Assembly (NCBI GenBank): GCA_950097015.1
Contig: CATNEN010000034.1
Span: 3,138,501-3,202,500 of the forward strand
Reading direction: 5' to 3'
DNA length: 64,000 nucleotides
Source: Macrostomum hystrix
Lineage: Eukaryota; Platyhelminthes; Macrostomidae
The notes under the pieces: generated by a model
What the model saw: only the letters and a program-made list of their open reading frames with translations
Told to the model about the DNA's origin: nothing
Database searches by the model: none
Shown here: piece after piece, positions 34,800-45,490 of the stretch
Numbering within the stretch: position 1 is the stretch's first letter
Layout of the letters: each line of letters begins with the position of its first letter
Made by a program: the position numbers and the translations under genes

Positions 34800-35172
34800 C
34801 CAGGGTTTATCTTAGTGTCATGTCCATCTAAGTAGTGTCATGCTCATATAATTAGTGTCATGTTCATGCCCTCTTAGTGTCATGTTCATGCCCTCTTAGT
34901 GTCATGTTCATGCCCTCTTAGTGTCATGTTCATCTTGGTGTGATGTCCATCTGAGTATCATGTCCATCGTGGTGCCATGTCCATCTTACTGTCATGTCCA
35001 TCTTACTGTCATGTCCGTCGTGGTGTCATGTCCATCTTACTGTCATGTCCGTCGTGGTGTCATGTCCATCTTAGTGTCATGTCTATCTAAGTAGTGTCTT
35101 GCTCATATAATTAGTGTCATGTTCATGCCCTCTTGGTGTCATGTTCATCTTAGTGTCAAGTTCATCTGGATT
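34800..35172. repeat. Degenerate 18-22-bp repeat
   Basis: About 18 diverged copies built on GTGTCATGTTCATCTTA, some with an inserted GCCCTC. Variable length; not coding. Confidence 0.85.
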
Positions 35173-35597
35173 TCATTAAAATGTGTTTAATTTTTTTACT
35201 TTTATTATTAATAATGCGTCAAGTTTATAAAATTGTGTGACTTGCATGTAAGCTGCGAATCATACAATAACTAGCTAGCTATGCGAACACACATATATAA
35301 ATAGAACAACGAAAAAGTAAGCACTTTTTTATTATAAATTTCTATGCAGTACAAAGAAGCCAAAGAATGAATAACGAAACATAACTATTGAATTTAAAAT
35401 GGCTCAATATCTAAAACGAACTTTTATTAGGCTTCCGTGATTCCTTACATTATTATTAGCCTGTGCGAGTAATGAAATTTAACTGTAAGTTTGGCACGTG
35501 ATTCTTTCTAGCCGAAAATATAGCCCTTGACCCAAACATTTCCCACAAGTCCACCAGTTCCCACCAGTGGGCGCTTGTTAAAAGCACCTTTTAGCAA
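35173..35597. other. Spacer without a supported gene
   Basis: AT-rich spacer; no exon recognised. Confidence 0.4.
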
Positions 35598-37302
35598 GGA
35601 TTCCTGTTGTGATTCTAGCTACGGTTCCTGTTGTGATTCTAGCTACGGTTCCTGTTGTGATTCTAGCTACGGTTCCTGTTGTGATTTTAGCTACAGTTCC
35701 TGTTGTGATTCTAGCTACAATTCCTGTTGTGATTCTAGCTACGGTTTCTGTTGTGATTCTAGCTACAGTTCCTGTTGTGATTCTAGCTACAATTCCTGTT
35801 GTGATTCTAGCTACGGTTCCTGTTGTGATTCTAGCTACAGTTCCTGTTGTGATTCTAGCTACAGTTCCTGTTGTGATTCTAGCTACAGTTCCTGTTGTGA
35901 TTCTAGCTACAGTTCCTGTTGTGATTCTATAGCTACAGTTCCTGTTGTGATTCTAGCTACAGTTCCTGTTGTGATTCTAGCTACGGTTCCTGTTGTGATT
36001 CTAGCTACAGTTCCTGTTGTGATTCTAGCTACAATTCCTGTTGTGATTCTAGCTACAGTTCCTGTTGTGATTCTAGCTACGGTTCCTGTTGTGATTCTAG
36101 CTACAGTTCCTGTTGTGATTCTAGCTACGGTTCCTGTTGTGATTCTAGCTACGGTTCCTGTTGTGATTCTAGCTACGGTTTCTGTTGTGATTCTAGCTAC
36201 AATTCCTGTTGTGATTCTAGCTACGGTTCCTGTTGTGATTCTAGCTACAGTTCCTGTTGTGATTCTAGCTACAATTCCTGTTGTGATTCTAGCTACGGTT
36301 CCTGTTGTGATTCTAGCTACAGTTCCTGTTGTGATTCTAGCTACAGTTCCTGTTGTGATTCTAGCTACAGTTCCTGTTGTGATTCTAGCTACGGTTCCTG
36401 TTGTGATTCTAGCTACAGTTCCTGTTGTGATTCTAGCTACAGTTCCTGTTGTGATTCTATAGCTACAGTTCCTGTTGTGATTCTAGCTACAGCTCCTGTT
36501 GTGATTCTAGCTACAGTTCCTGTTGTGATTCTAGCTACGGTTCCTGTTGTGATTCTAGCTACGGTTCCTGTTGTGATTTTAGCTACAGTTCCTGTTGTGA
36601 TTCTAGCTACAATTCCTGTTGTGATTCTAGCTACGGTTTCTGTTGTGATTCTAGCTACGGTTCCTGTTGTGATTCTAGCTACAGTTCCTGTTGTGATTCT
36701 AGCTACAGTTCCTGTTGTGATTCTAGCTACAGTTCCTGTTGTGATTCTAGCTACAGTTCCTGTTGTGATTCTAGCTACAGTTCCTGTTGTGATTCTATAG
36801 CTACAGTTCCTGTTGTGATTCTAGCTACAGTTCCTGTTGTGATTCTAGCTACGGTTCCTGTTGTGATTCTAGCTACAGTTCCTGTTGTGATTCTAGCTAC
36901 GGTTCCTGTTGTGATTCTAGCTACGGTTCCTGTTGTGATTCTAGCTACGGTTTCTGTTGTGATTCTAGCTACAATTCCTGTTGTGATTCTAGCTACGGTT
37001 CCTGTTGTGATTCTAGCTACAGTTCCTGTTGTGATTCTAGCTACGGTTCCTGTTGTGATTCTAGCTACGGTTCCTGTTGTGATTCTAGCTACGGTTTCTG
37101 TTGTGATTCTAGCTACAATTCCTGTTGTGATTCTAGCTACGGTTCCTGTTGTGATTCTAGCTACAGTTCCTGTTGTGATTCTAGCTACAATTCCTGTTGT
37201 GATTCTAGCTACAGTTCCTGTTGTGATTCTAGCTACGGTTCCTGTTGTGATTCTAGCTACGGTTCCTGTTGTGATTCTAGCTACAGTTCCTGTTGTGATT
37301 GA
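35598..37302. repeat. 24-bp minisatellite, family II (inverted relative to 19.8-22.2 kb)
   Basis: About 71 copies of a 24-bp unit containing GATTCTAGCTACGGTTCCTG followed by TTGT. Three units carry a 2-bp insertion (GATTCTATAGC, near 35928, 36458 and 36795) roughly 335-530 bp apart, a sign of block duplication. Open frames reading ILATVPVV or SCCDSSY are artefacts of the 24-bp period. Confidence 0.95.
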
Positions 37303-37732
37303 CGATTTAAGCATCAAAAGCTGCGGCAGTGGGCGGCACCCACGAATACAGGCCGTCTGCTTCGCTTATACTGTGCAATTCTATGGATTCTCAATTCGCT
37401 GCTTAAATTAGAAGGGCATTGAAAAGTTAGAGCGAAACAGAGCAGCTAGATGGAAATTCAGGCGCTGATTTTCTACCTGAATGAGTTCCATTTCTTTGTA
37501 CTTTGCAGCCTGTTGCTTGACAGAATGAAAAATAGTAAACAGAGATGCGTCAGGACAAGAAGTGCCATTCAAAATTTACTTCGGCTCTTTCTGCTCGAAC
37601 TGAATCGGAGTCCAACAAAAGGCTGAGTGCTTGTGTTTATAGAATTACCGCTGCAATATTAGGTGATGCGTCATTTATTTCTCAATAAATGCGCGCCGAT
37701 TTGAATCAAGAAATACTTGCAGGCTTGTCTCA
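37303..37732. other. Spacer with a 58-codon open frame
   Basis: Contains ATG to TGA at 37450-37626 (MEIQALIFYLNEFHFF and on), leucine-rich, without recognisable family or splice context. I do not call it a gene. Confidence 0.35.
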
Positions 37733-39008
37733 CTGAGGCAGTGGGAGCAGCAGAGGCTGTGGGAGCAGCAGAGGCAGTGGGAGTAGCAGCAGAGGCAGTG
37801 GGAGCAGCAGAGGCTGTGGGAGCAGCAGAGGCAGTGGGAGCAGCGGAGGCAGTGGGAGCAGCGGAGGCAGTGGGAGCAGCGGAGGCAGTGGGAGCAGCAG
37901 AGGCAGTGGGAGTAGCAGCAGAGGCAGTGGGAGCAGCAGAGGCAGTGGGAGTAGCAGCAGAGGCAGTGGGAGTAGCAGCAGAGGCAGTGGGAGCAGCAGA
38001 GGCTGTGGGAGCAGCAGAGGCTGTGGGAGTAGCGGAGGCAGTGGGAGGAGCAGCAGAGGCTGTGGGAGCAGCAGAGGCAGTGGGAGTAGCAGCAGAGGCA
38101 GTGGGAGCAGCAGAGGCAGTGGGAGTAGCAGCAGAGGCTGTGGGAGCAGCAGAGGCAGTGGGAGTAGCAGCAGAGGCAGTGGGAGCAGCAGAGGCAGTGG
38201 GAGTAGCAGCAGAGGCTGTGGGAGCAGCAGAGGCAGTGGGAGTAGCAGCAGAGGCAGTGGGAGCAGCAGAGGCAGTGGGAGTAGCAGCAGAGGCTGTGGG
38301 AGCAGCAGAGGCAGTGGGAGTAGCAGCAGAGGCAGTGGGAGCAGCAGAGGCAGTGGGAGCAGCAGAGGCTGTGGGAGCAGCAGAGGCAGTGGGAGCAGCA
38401 GAGGCAGTGGGAGTAGCGGAGGCAGTGGGAGTAGCAGCAGAGGCAGTGGGAGCAGCAGAGGCTGTGGGAGCAGCAGAGGCAGTGGGAGTAGCGGAGGCAG
38501 TGGGAGTAGCAGCAGAGGCAGTGGGAGCAGCAGAGGCTGTGGGAGCAGCAGAGGCAGTGGGAGCAGCAGAGGCAGTGGGAGTAGCAGCAGAGGCAGTGGG
38601 AGCAGCAGAGGCAGTGGGAGCGGCAGAGGCAGTGGGAGCAGCAGAGGCAGTGGGAGTAGCGGAGGCAGTGGGAGTAGCAGCAGAGGCAGTGGGAGCAGCA
38701 GAGGCTGTGGGAGCAGCAGAGGCAGTGGGAGTAGCGGAGGCAGTGGGAGTAGCAGCAGAGGCAGTGGGAGCAGCAGAGGCTGTGGGAGCAGCAGAGGCAG
38801 TGGGAGCAGCAGAGGCAGTGGGAGTAGCAGCAGAGGCAGTGGGAGCAGCAGAGGCAGTGGGAGCGGCAGAGGCAGTGGGAGCAGCAGAGGCAGTGGGAGC
38901 AGCAGAGGCAGTGGGAGCAGCAGAGGCAGTGGGAGCAGCGGAGGCAGTGGGAGTAGCAGCAGAGGCAGTGGGAGCAGTAGAGGCAGTGGGAGCAGCGGAG
39001 GCAGTGGA
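37733..39008. repeat. 18/21-bp minisatellite, family I (inverted relative to 0.4-2.0 kb)
   Basis: About 70 units CAGTGGGAGCAGCAGAGG (18 bp) or the same with an extra AGC (21 bp), with TGTGGG and AGCGGAGG variants. All unit lengths are multiples of three, so several frames stay open from end to end. The unit CAGTGGGAGTAGCGGAGG is the exact reverse complement of the 18-bp unit at 390-2033. Confidence 0.95.
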
Positions 39009-40060
39009 GCAAATGACTGCTGTAAGCGTCGGACATCGCATTGGTATCTCGGAACATCCACACAAATCGCCGATTGCGGGGCCCTGGACACAGAGTGCCA
39101 CATTCTCTACGAGCGCCACCGAGAGGTGACTTTTTCAGGGCCCGGTTCGACTTCGATCACCCGGAAGAGGTGAAGCAACTTCTGAGGTCGTCATTTGGGG
39201 TATGACAGAAGAAGAAGCGGATAAAGTGATTCCGCCAGAAGAGACAAAGTTTTAGTCGTTAAGCCGGATTTTTGCAGGTGATAGGTTTTTGGATGGCATC
39301 CCCAGAAGGGAAAAAACTCTAAAAAAAGAGCTGCAATTCTGAAGGGGCCTGAAAGCACGCGCTTGGCCAGGGACACCGTCAAGAAAACGACGTGTCAGTT
39401 TGACCCGCGAGGCAATGAGCGGGCAGCGTCGTAGTAGGAGCCCCGAGGTACCGTGTCTTCGCTCCGAGTGACGAAGCTAACTAGAAGCTCCCCAAAGCCT
39501 CGGGCGCCAATCAGCAAGTTTGCTACTCGATTCGTGACGAAACTGTTTTGAAAATTCTAGCAAATAATTTTCCATATTTAGAAACTCGTTGGAGGAACTA
39601 AACAACGGTCTCGCATGAATTTGCGACAACTCAATCAACATGAATTGCATTGAACTGAGTTCCCTTTTTGACAAAAAGTTGAAGCTGACAAGTTTGAGCG
39701 CAATTTACGCTCGTAATCGCTGCTTTTAGAAGGCTTGGAAGTTCCCTAAAAATGTCTTTGAAGTGCACTCGTCAATAGCATTTTTCTGTTAATTTCCGCA
39801 AGCTTTTTTATCAGTAGGATTATGAGAAGGACCGTTTATTCAAAGATCAATGTGAAAAAACCACGGACAAGTTAAAAATTAACTACGACCTGCTTTGTCA
39901 AGGAAAAGCACGCGTTAAGAAAAAAACAAATTCACAGTAAGTAATTTGCAGCGAAATGCACTGATTCACAGGCGGACTCATTTTTAATGCAGTTTCATTG
40001 CGAAAAAGTTTTTTGGCTGTATCTGCGCCATCGGATGGCACACAAAGAACAAAGTTTCGG
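39009..40060. other. Spacer between array and CWF19L1
   Basis: Possible coding traces at 39009-39190 are discussed in the findings. The rest is AT-rich. Minus-strand AATAAA (plus TTTATT at 39835-39840) is a plausible poly(A) signal for CWF19L1, about 220 bases beyond its stop. Confidence 0.4.
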
Positions 40061-43000
40061 CTACTCATCGAACCTCAACGAGAAGTCGAACGGTGCGAAG
40101 GCTTTCTTGAATGCCTCTGCCGCGGCTGCCTCGTCCGCCTCCGAGTTCAGGCACTCGCGCCAGTCGACCCGTTCTGGCAGGTCGTAGACTCGACGCGAGG
40201 CCAGCACGTCGCGACCGAAGCTCAGCGGAAAGGTGTCGAATTGTTCGCGCGGAATGGGGCAGAACAGCCGCTCGCCTGTTGGCAGGTCGGCGCAGAAATA
40301 GGCGGCCCCTGGAGGCACGAGGTCGGCCAGATCCACACCAGGATGCAGCTCGCGCAGCTGCAGCCTAGGCTCGTGCTTGTCGGCCACGTCAATGAATGCA
40401 GCCTTCAGGCCTGGCAGGGTGTTCACAGGCACTGGGATACAGTGCAGCTGGGCGTGATAGCATTTGAAGTTGCGCTCGATGTACACAGGGGCCAGGCCGG
40501 ACTCGGCGTACAGCTGCGCCAGGCAGCGCTTGTAGCGAGCGAACTCGGACAGAACCTCGGCCGGACAGTCGGACAGGCATTTGTGATGCCCGATGGGCAG
40601 GGCAATCACGTGCTGGGGCACTAGGGGACCGCGAGCCAACGCCAAGTATGTCGCCTTGGCAACCGACACCACAAGGTGGCGTTGAACGTCCGGATTGCCG
40701 AGGCAGAACCAGCAAGCCGACTGCGGCCGCCGCTTCGCCTCGCCGCCGGCGCCTCCGTCGTCGCCTCTTTCGTTTCGGCCAGGTCCGCCGCTGCCGCCTC
40801 CTCTGCCGCGTCCACCGCGGTCGGGCCAGGAGCGCTTCTGACCCTGACGCGGCTTGCCAGTTGACTCGGCGAAGAAGAAGCTACGGGGACCGGTGTCTGG
40901 GGAGAGAACAGATAGCTGCTTTAGCTTCTTCTGCAAGCAATACATTCAACTCAGCTAACACTTCAGTTCCTCAGCTGACTCTTCAGTTTCTCAGCTGACT
41001 CTTCAGTTTCTCAGCTGACCCATCCTGTTCCTATTGACCCTCAGCTGACCCCTCAGCTTCTCAGCTGACCCCTCAGCTTCTCAGCTGACCCCTCAGCTTC
41101 TCAGCTGACCCCTCAGCTTCTCAGCTGACCCCTCAGCTTCTCAGCTGACCCCTCAGCTTCTCAGCTGACCCCTCAGCTTCTCAGCTGACCCCTCAGCTTC
41201 TCAGCTGACCCCTCAGCTTCTCAGCTGACCCCTCAGCTTCTCAGCTGACCCCTCAGCTTCTCAGCTGACCCCTCAGCTTCTCAGCTGACCCCTCAGCTTC
41301 TCAGCTGACCCCTCAGCTTCTCAGCTGACCCCTCAGCTTCTCAGCTGACCCCTCAGCTTCTCAGCTGACCCCTCAGCTTCTCAGCTGACCCCTCAGCTTC
41401 TCAGCTGACCCCTCAGCTTCTCAGCTGACCCCTCAGCTTCTCAGCTGACCCCTCAGCTTCTCAGCTGACCCCTCAGCTTCTCAGCTGACCCCTCAGCTTC
41501 TCAGCTGACCCCTCAGCTTCTCAGCTGACCCCTCAGCTTCTCAGCTGACCCCTCAGCTTCTCAGCTGACCCCTCAGCTTCTCAGCTGACCCCTCAGCTTC
41601 TCAGCTGACCCCTCAGCTTCTCAGCTGACCCCTCAGCTTCTCAGCTGACCCCTCAGCTTCTCAGCTGACCCCTCAGCTTCTCAGCTGACCCCTCAGCTTC
41701 TCAGCTGACCCCTCAGCTTCTCAGCTGACCCCTCAGCTTCTCAGCTGACCCCTCAGCTTCTCAGCTGACCCCTCAGCTTCTCAGCTGACCCCTCAGCTTC
41801 TCAGCTGACCCCTCAGCTTCTCAGCTGACCCCTCAGCTTCTCAGCTGACCCCTCAGCTTCTCAGCTGACCCCTCAGCTTCTCAGCTGACCCCTCAGCTTC
41901 TCAGCTGACCCCTAAGCTCCCTCAGTTCCTTATATGACAACCCAGTTTCTCAGCTAATGCATCAGTCCATTAAATGACGGCTTTAGCCTCATGATTTACT
42001 GTTAGTAGAAACAAAGTGAGAAGCGAATATTTTATAAAAAACTTGAATCGAAGCAGAGCCACATTTCTTCAAGCTAATCCTGAATTCCTGAGACCAAATA
42101 GAAAAATCACTAAATTGACAGCCTAGTTCTAAACACACCGGTGGTTCTCGCTTGAACGATAACCGCCCAATGGGGCACTCACCGGCAGCGCACAGGTCCG
42201 CAATGTCTGTCGGATAGGGACAGTCGGTGACGCCGGAGCCGCTGGGCGTCTGTCGCAGCAGTTCGCCGCGATCCATCTTAATCAGTGGGGTCAGCTGCAG
42301 CGCGTACAGGCAGCGCCGGCCGCTGGCAATGCCAGCCAGCGAGTGGAATCTAGTTGAGTGCCGCTCCCGCTCGGATCCGACCCGATGATTGCGATAGGGC
42401 CGACGCTCAAAGTCGAGGCCGCCGTCGGCTCCGAAGCCGCAGGCGCTGACGTGATAGCGCGGCCGCAGTTTAACGGCCAGCTTAGCCACAGCGGGCTGAG
42501 CGAACCGTTTGGCTGCGGCTTCAACGGCCTGGCACTCGTCAAGCGGCAGCCAGTCTTCGCAGCCGTTGACCACACCAGGTGGCCAGGCGCAGGTGAGCAG
42601 CAGATCAACGCCGGGGAATTCGTCCGCATCTGCTTGGCTAGCTAGCCAGGCCAGGTCTGTGTCGCTGAACTGACCGTTGCCCTCTCCGCGACTCGTGCCT
42701 GACAGCGGGGAGCCGTACGGCCTTAGTTCAGTTGTCCAGTCCGTGGACTGGGGAGGGCCTCAAACCTACCCAAACTGATGCTGGTACCAATTTTACAGTT
42801 GGGTGTGCAGAAGCATTAGGAAATTAAGCTTTTCTTGCTTAAGAGCAGAAATCGCTTTAATTGGGCTCAGATTCGAACTTCTGACTAATTTGAAGTTCTA
42901 ACCACTAGGATACAAAAATGCTCCCTAAAGCCCTAAAGACGGCCCCTGAAGCGTAGAATTCTATGAGCTATTCAATTTGGGGAACTGATTGACTGGGATC

Positions 43001-43871
43001 AGTAACTGAGAAGAGTAAGATCCCAAAGAAGCAAAGTAAATTGTTAAGAGTTCCTATCGCAGGCTGTCTACGGGCTGCGTTTGCCTCGCGCACCAAGGTC
43101 CCTGAGCTCGATTCCTCGGCGAGGGTTCATTCATTTGGGGCGCAGCCGCGGAGAGAAGGCTTGGTGGCTTGTCGTTCGATTTACGCCCTTAAGGGTGAAC
43201 CAACAAGGAACCGCGAGAGTTTACACTGCCTGACAATGAGAAAGTCAGGTCAAATGTACACACCTGAGTGAGTGAGCGTGTGTGCTCAGGAGTCAGCGAA
43301 ATGGGCAGAATTGCCTCCGCTGGCTGCGGGTCTGGTGTCACCAAATAATGTACCAGTGCACATTAGCCCTCCTGCAATTATTATTTATTATTATTATTAG
43401 AAAGACAAAGACAGTGTCGTTCGACGTTGTGAAATTTCGGGTTTGAAAAACGCCCCCCCTCTCGGCGAGAACTCTAAAAGCCATCAGGCACTAACCAGCC
43501 AGATAGGCCACCTTCAGTCCAGTCTGGCCGGTGAAGACGCCTCGCCTGCCCAAGTAGACAAGATTCGGTCCAATCTCGCAGCCGCCTGGATCTGACACTA
43601 GCGAGGCTGAGACAGCCCAGTCTGGCAGGGGTGACACCACATAGGTTGGTATAGGGGCTTTGGTGGCGCCGCTAGCATAGCGCTGAATCGAACCAGCTCC
43701 GGGTCCGGCTTCTTCGCCGAAGAAGTCGCCAATGCAGAATAGCATGCCGAATTGTTGGCCAGATTTCTTTTGGGCTCGCAGGCAACGCTTATAAAGATTG
43801 TCTAATTGGCCGCCGACACTGCCGCTCATGAGCAGCTTCACTAGCAAAGCTTGTTCACCTGCCTGAGTCAT
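40061..43871 (-). CDS. CWF19L1: CWF19-like protein 1 (3 exons)
   Basis: Minus-strand exons 43496-43871, 42183-42698 and 40061-40896 join in phase (1, 1) into 575 residues; the vertebrate protein has about 540. The N-terminal third is the metallophosphoesterase-like part (DNLYKRCLRAQKKSGQ, LFCIGDFFGEE, YLGRRGVFTG). The centre has KLRPRYH and ERRPYRNHR, family signatures. The C-terminal part is CwfJ domain 1, a HIT-like fold (CWFCLGN at 359-362, HAQLH at 445-449), and CwfJ domain 2 (GAAYFCADLPTGERLF; FGRDVLA). The end, FDFSL, matches the family end. Relatives of yeast Drn1/CWF19 bind late spliceosomes and help lariat debranching in the nucleus. A Gly/Arg-rich linker (about 322-350) before CWFC is longer than usual. 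Intron 2 contains a 20-bp array and intron 1 two SINE fragments. The split codon at exon 1/exon 2 gives YLAGTS, matching the family's YLSGT, which fixes the splice sites. Confidence 0.93.
40970..41925. repeat. 20-bp perfect minisatellite in CWF19L1 intron 2
   Basis: About 44 identical copies of TCAGCTGACCCCTCAGCTTC from 41040 to 41920, with a few diverged units at the left end (CTCTTCAGTTTCTCAGCTGA). Each unit has a CAGCTG palindrome. Confidence 0.97.
42712..42935 (-). mobile_element. tRNA-derived SINE, second family, in CWF19L1 intron 1
   Basis: Read on the minus strand, the head holds an A-box-like TAGTGGTTAGA (complement of about 42897-42907) and a B-box-like AGTTCGAATC (complement of 42870-42879). 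The body contains the complement of AACTGATGCTGGTACCAATT and of CAGTCCGTGGACTGGG. A related body is at 55681-55890. It lies in sense orientation in the intron. Confidence 0.6.
43086..43345 (+). mobile_element. tRNA-Leu-derived SINE, copy 2 (5' truncated), in CWF19L1 intron 1
   Basis: Starts inside the tRNA-like head (GCACCAAGGTCCCTGAGCTC, with the B box GCTCGATTCC) and lacks the A box. It then follows the body of the copy at 28767-29012 (TTCATTTGGGGCGCAGCCGC; GTGTGCTCAGGAGTCAGCG). It has about 35 extra bases near 43222-43256. Opposite in direction to the host gene. Confidence 0.7.
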
Positions 43872-44954
43872 ACCTTCCGCTTGAGTAGTTTAGTGCTCAG
43901 TTAATATTTAGCTAAGCAGTTTCTGAAGTTTGGTATCATATTTAAGCCTTTATTATTGCTTTTTTATCACTAAGCATCCGTATGATATGTTGCAGTGCAG
44001 TTGCAGTATGCAAATATGCTAGTATTGATCATCAATAGCAATGAGGCCAATGTTAAAGTTTTAATGTTAATATTAAAAATAGTTAATAGTTAGCAGCACT
44101 ACTATTTTAATTTTAAACTGACTTTTTGGTCATTTCTATACTAAAAAATTAAAAATGGTGAACTTATTTTTGTTGTTCATGCTATTTTATACCTTAATCA
44201 ATGCTTAAAGCAAAAACATACATGCTAAAGATTGACTTGTACATGTATGTGTGTTTTGTTCCGACTGCATGCTTCAAGCTTTCCTATGCTTTTAATATTT
44301 GTCAATAGCCAATTCATTAGCCTTTTTTAGCCTTGAAGTTCATAGTCAACTTAATTCAACTCAATTACAGATAGACCAATTGTGTCAGCAAGCTGTTGAC
44401 CACCAAAGCAGGAAGCTAGAAAAAGTATATTTGTTACTGCTGTCAAAAGTCAATGGTTATTTCTGAGCATGGAATAAGTGCCTTGTGCCAGCATGCTGAT
44501 CATGCCAAACACAAAATCAGCAATGAACCATCTTTAAACAATCTAATTTTGAGCCTAACAGAGCCAAAAAACAATAACATCCTTTTTTATCTAAATATGG
44601 ATCTGACAAAGACAGAGATACAACCAAACAACAATTGTCTCCAATTTTGAACATAGATTGCAATAAAATTTCTCAAGCTCAGCTAGGCTATGCCTACACC
44701 ATTAGCAGCCTTGTTCACAGAAATGCAAATAGTGCAGTCAAATGATTCACAAACAACCTCACTAAGACAAGCTTTTGGATTATAAACTGGAGAACCTCTT
44801 CACATGTAATGGAATATAAGTGCCTATAGACCAACCCTTTGCTATGTGTAGCATTGCCATTGTACATTTGGCACTCCCCTTCTCTGTATGTCTGTTGTTG
44901 TGGGTGTGCTGTGCAAGGGTTAGTGTTGCATTAGAGTGAGAGAATTTATTTTTC
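43872..44954. other. AT-rich region upstream of CWF19L1
   Basis: Presumed promoter side of CWF19L1 followed by AT-rich DNA. The 65-codon frame at 44453-44650 has no domain. No exon supported. Confidence 0.4.
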
Positions 44955-45490
44955 ACCATGTAGCCACAGGGCAAATACTTGTGAATACTGCTGCATATTT
45001 TTATGGCAGTGCTTATCCCCATGGTACAGTAGAGATATTTTTTGTCTTATTCCTATGGTACCATGGGAATAATTTCCTGCTTATCTTCACAGTGCACTGA
45101 TGAGATAACTGTCCTATGACTCCTATCTTCAACATATTCCATGGGAATAATTTCCTGCTTATCCACATGGCACACTGACAAGATAGCTGTCCTATCCTAT
45201 AACTGTCCTATGCCACTGTATTGGTTAACTAATTGCCATAAAATCAGAAAATTTTAATTTGTTTACTTTGCTTAAAAAAACTGGAATAAAAAAGGAAAAT
45301 TGCAGTCACAGTAAAAAGATAGATGATAGGACAGCTATCTCCTCAGTGTGCTGTGGTATGCAGATAAGCAGGAAATTATTCCCATGGTACCATAGGAATA
45401 AGACAAAAATTATTTCTACAGTAACCATGGGGATAAGCACTGCCTTTTTTATAGCTGCAGAATTATTTATAAATTCTCTGTGGTAACTGG
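44955..45490. mobile_element. Hairpin element with long inverted repeats
   Basis: A left arm (about 44955-45117) and right arm (about 45325-45490) are inverted copies. The inner 110 bases match at roughly 85% (for example GCAGTGCTTATCCCCATGG and CCATGGGAATAATTTCCTGC). Part of the left arm is repeated in direct orientation at about 45130-45210. There is no coding capacity. A non-autonomous foldback or MITE-type element is likely; target duplications are not clear. Confidence 0.65.

Noticed and set aside
35527..37411. Proteins of ILATVPVV or SCCDSSY repeats
   Set aside because: Reading of the 24-bp minisatellite in different frames; no start or splice context.
37450..37626. 58-codon open frame starting MEIQALIFY
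   Set aside because: Length is within chance; no family recognised.
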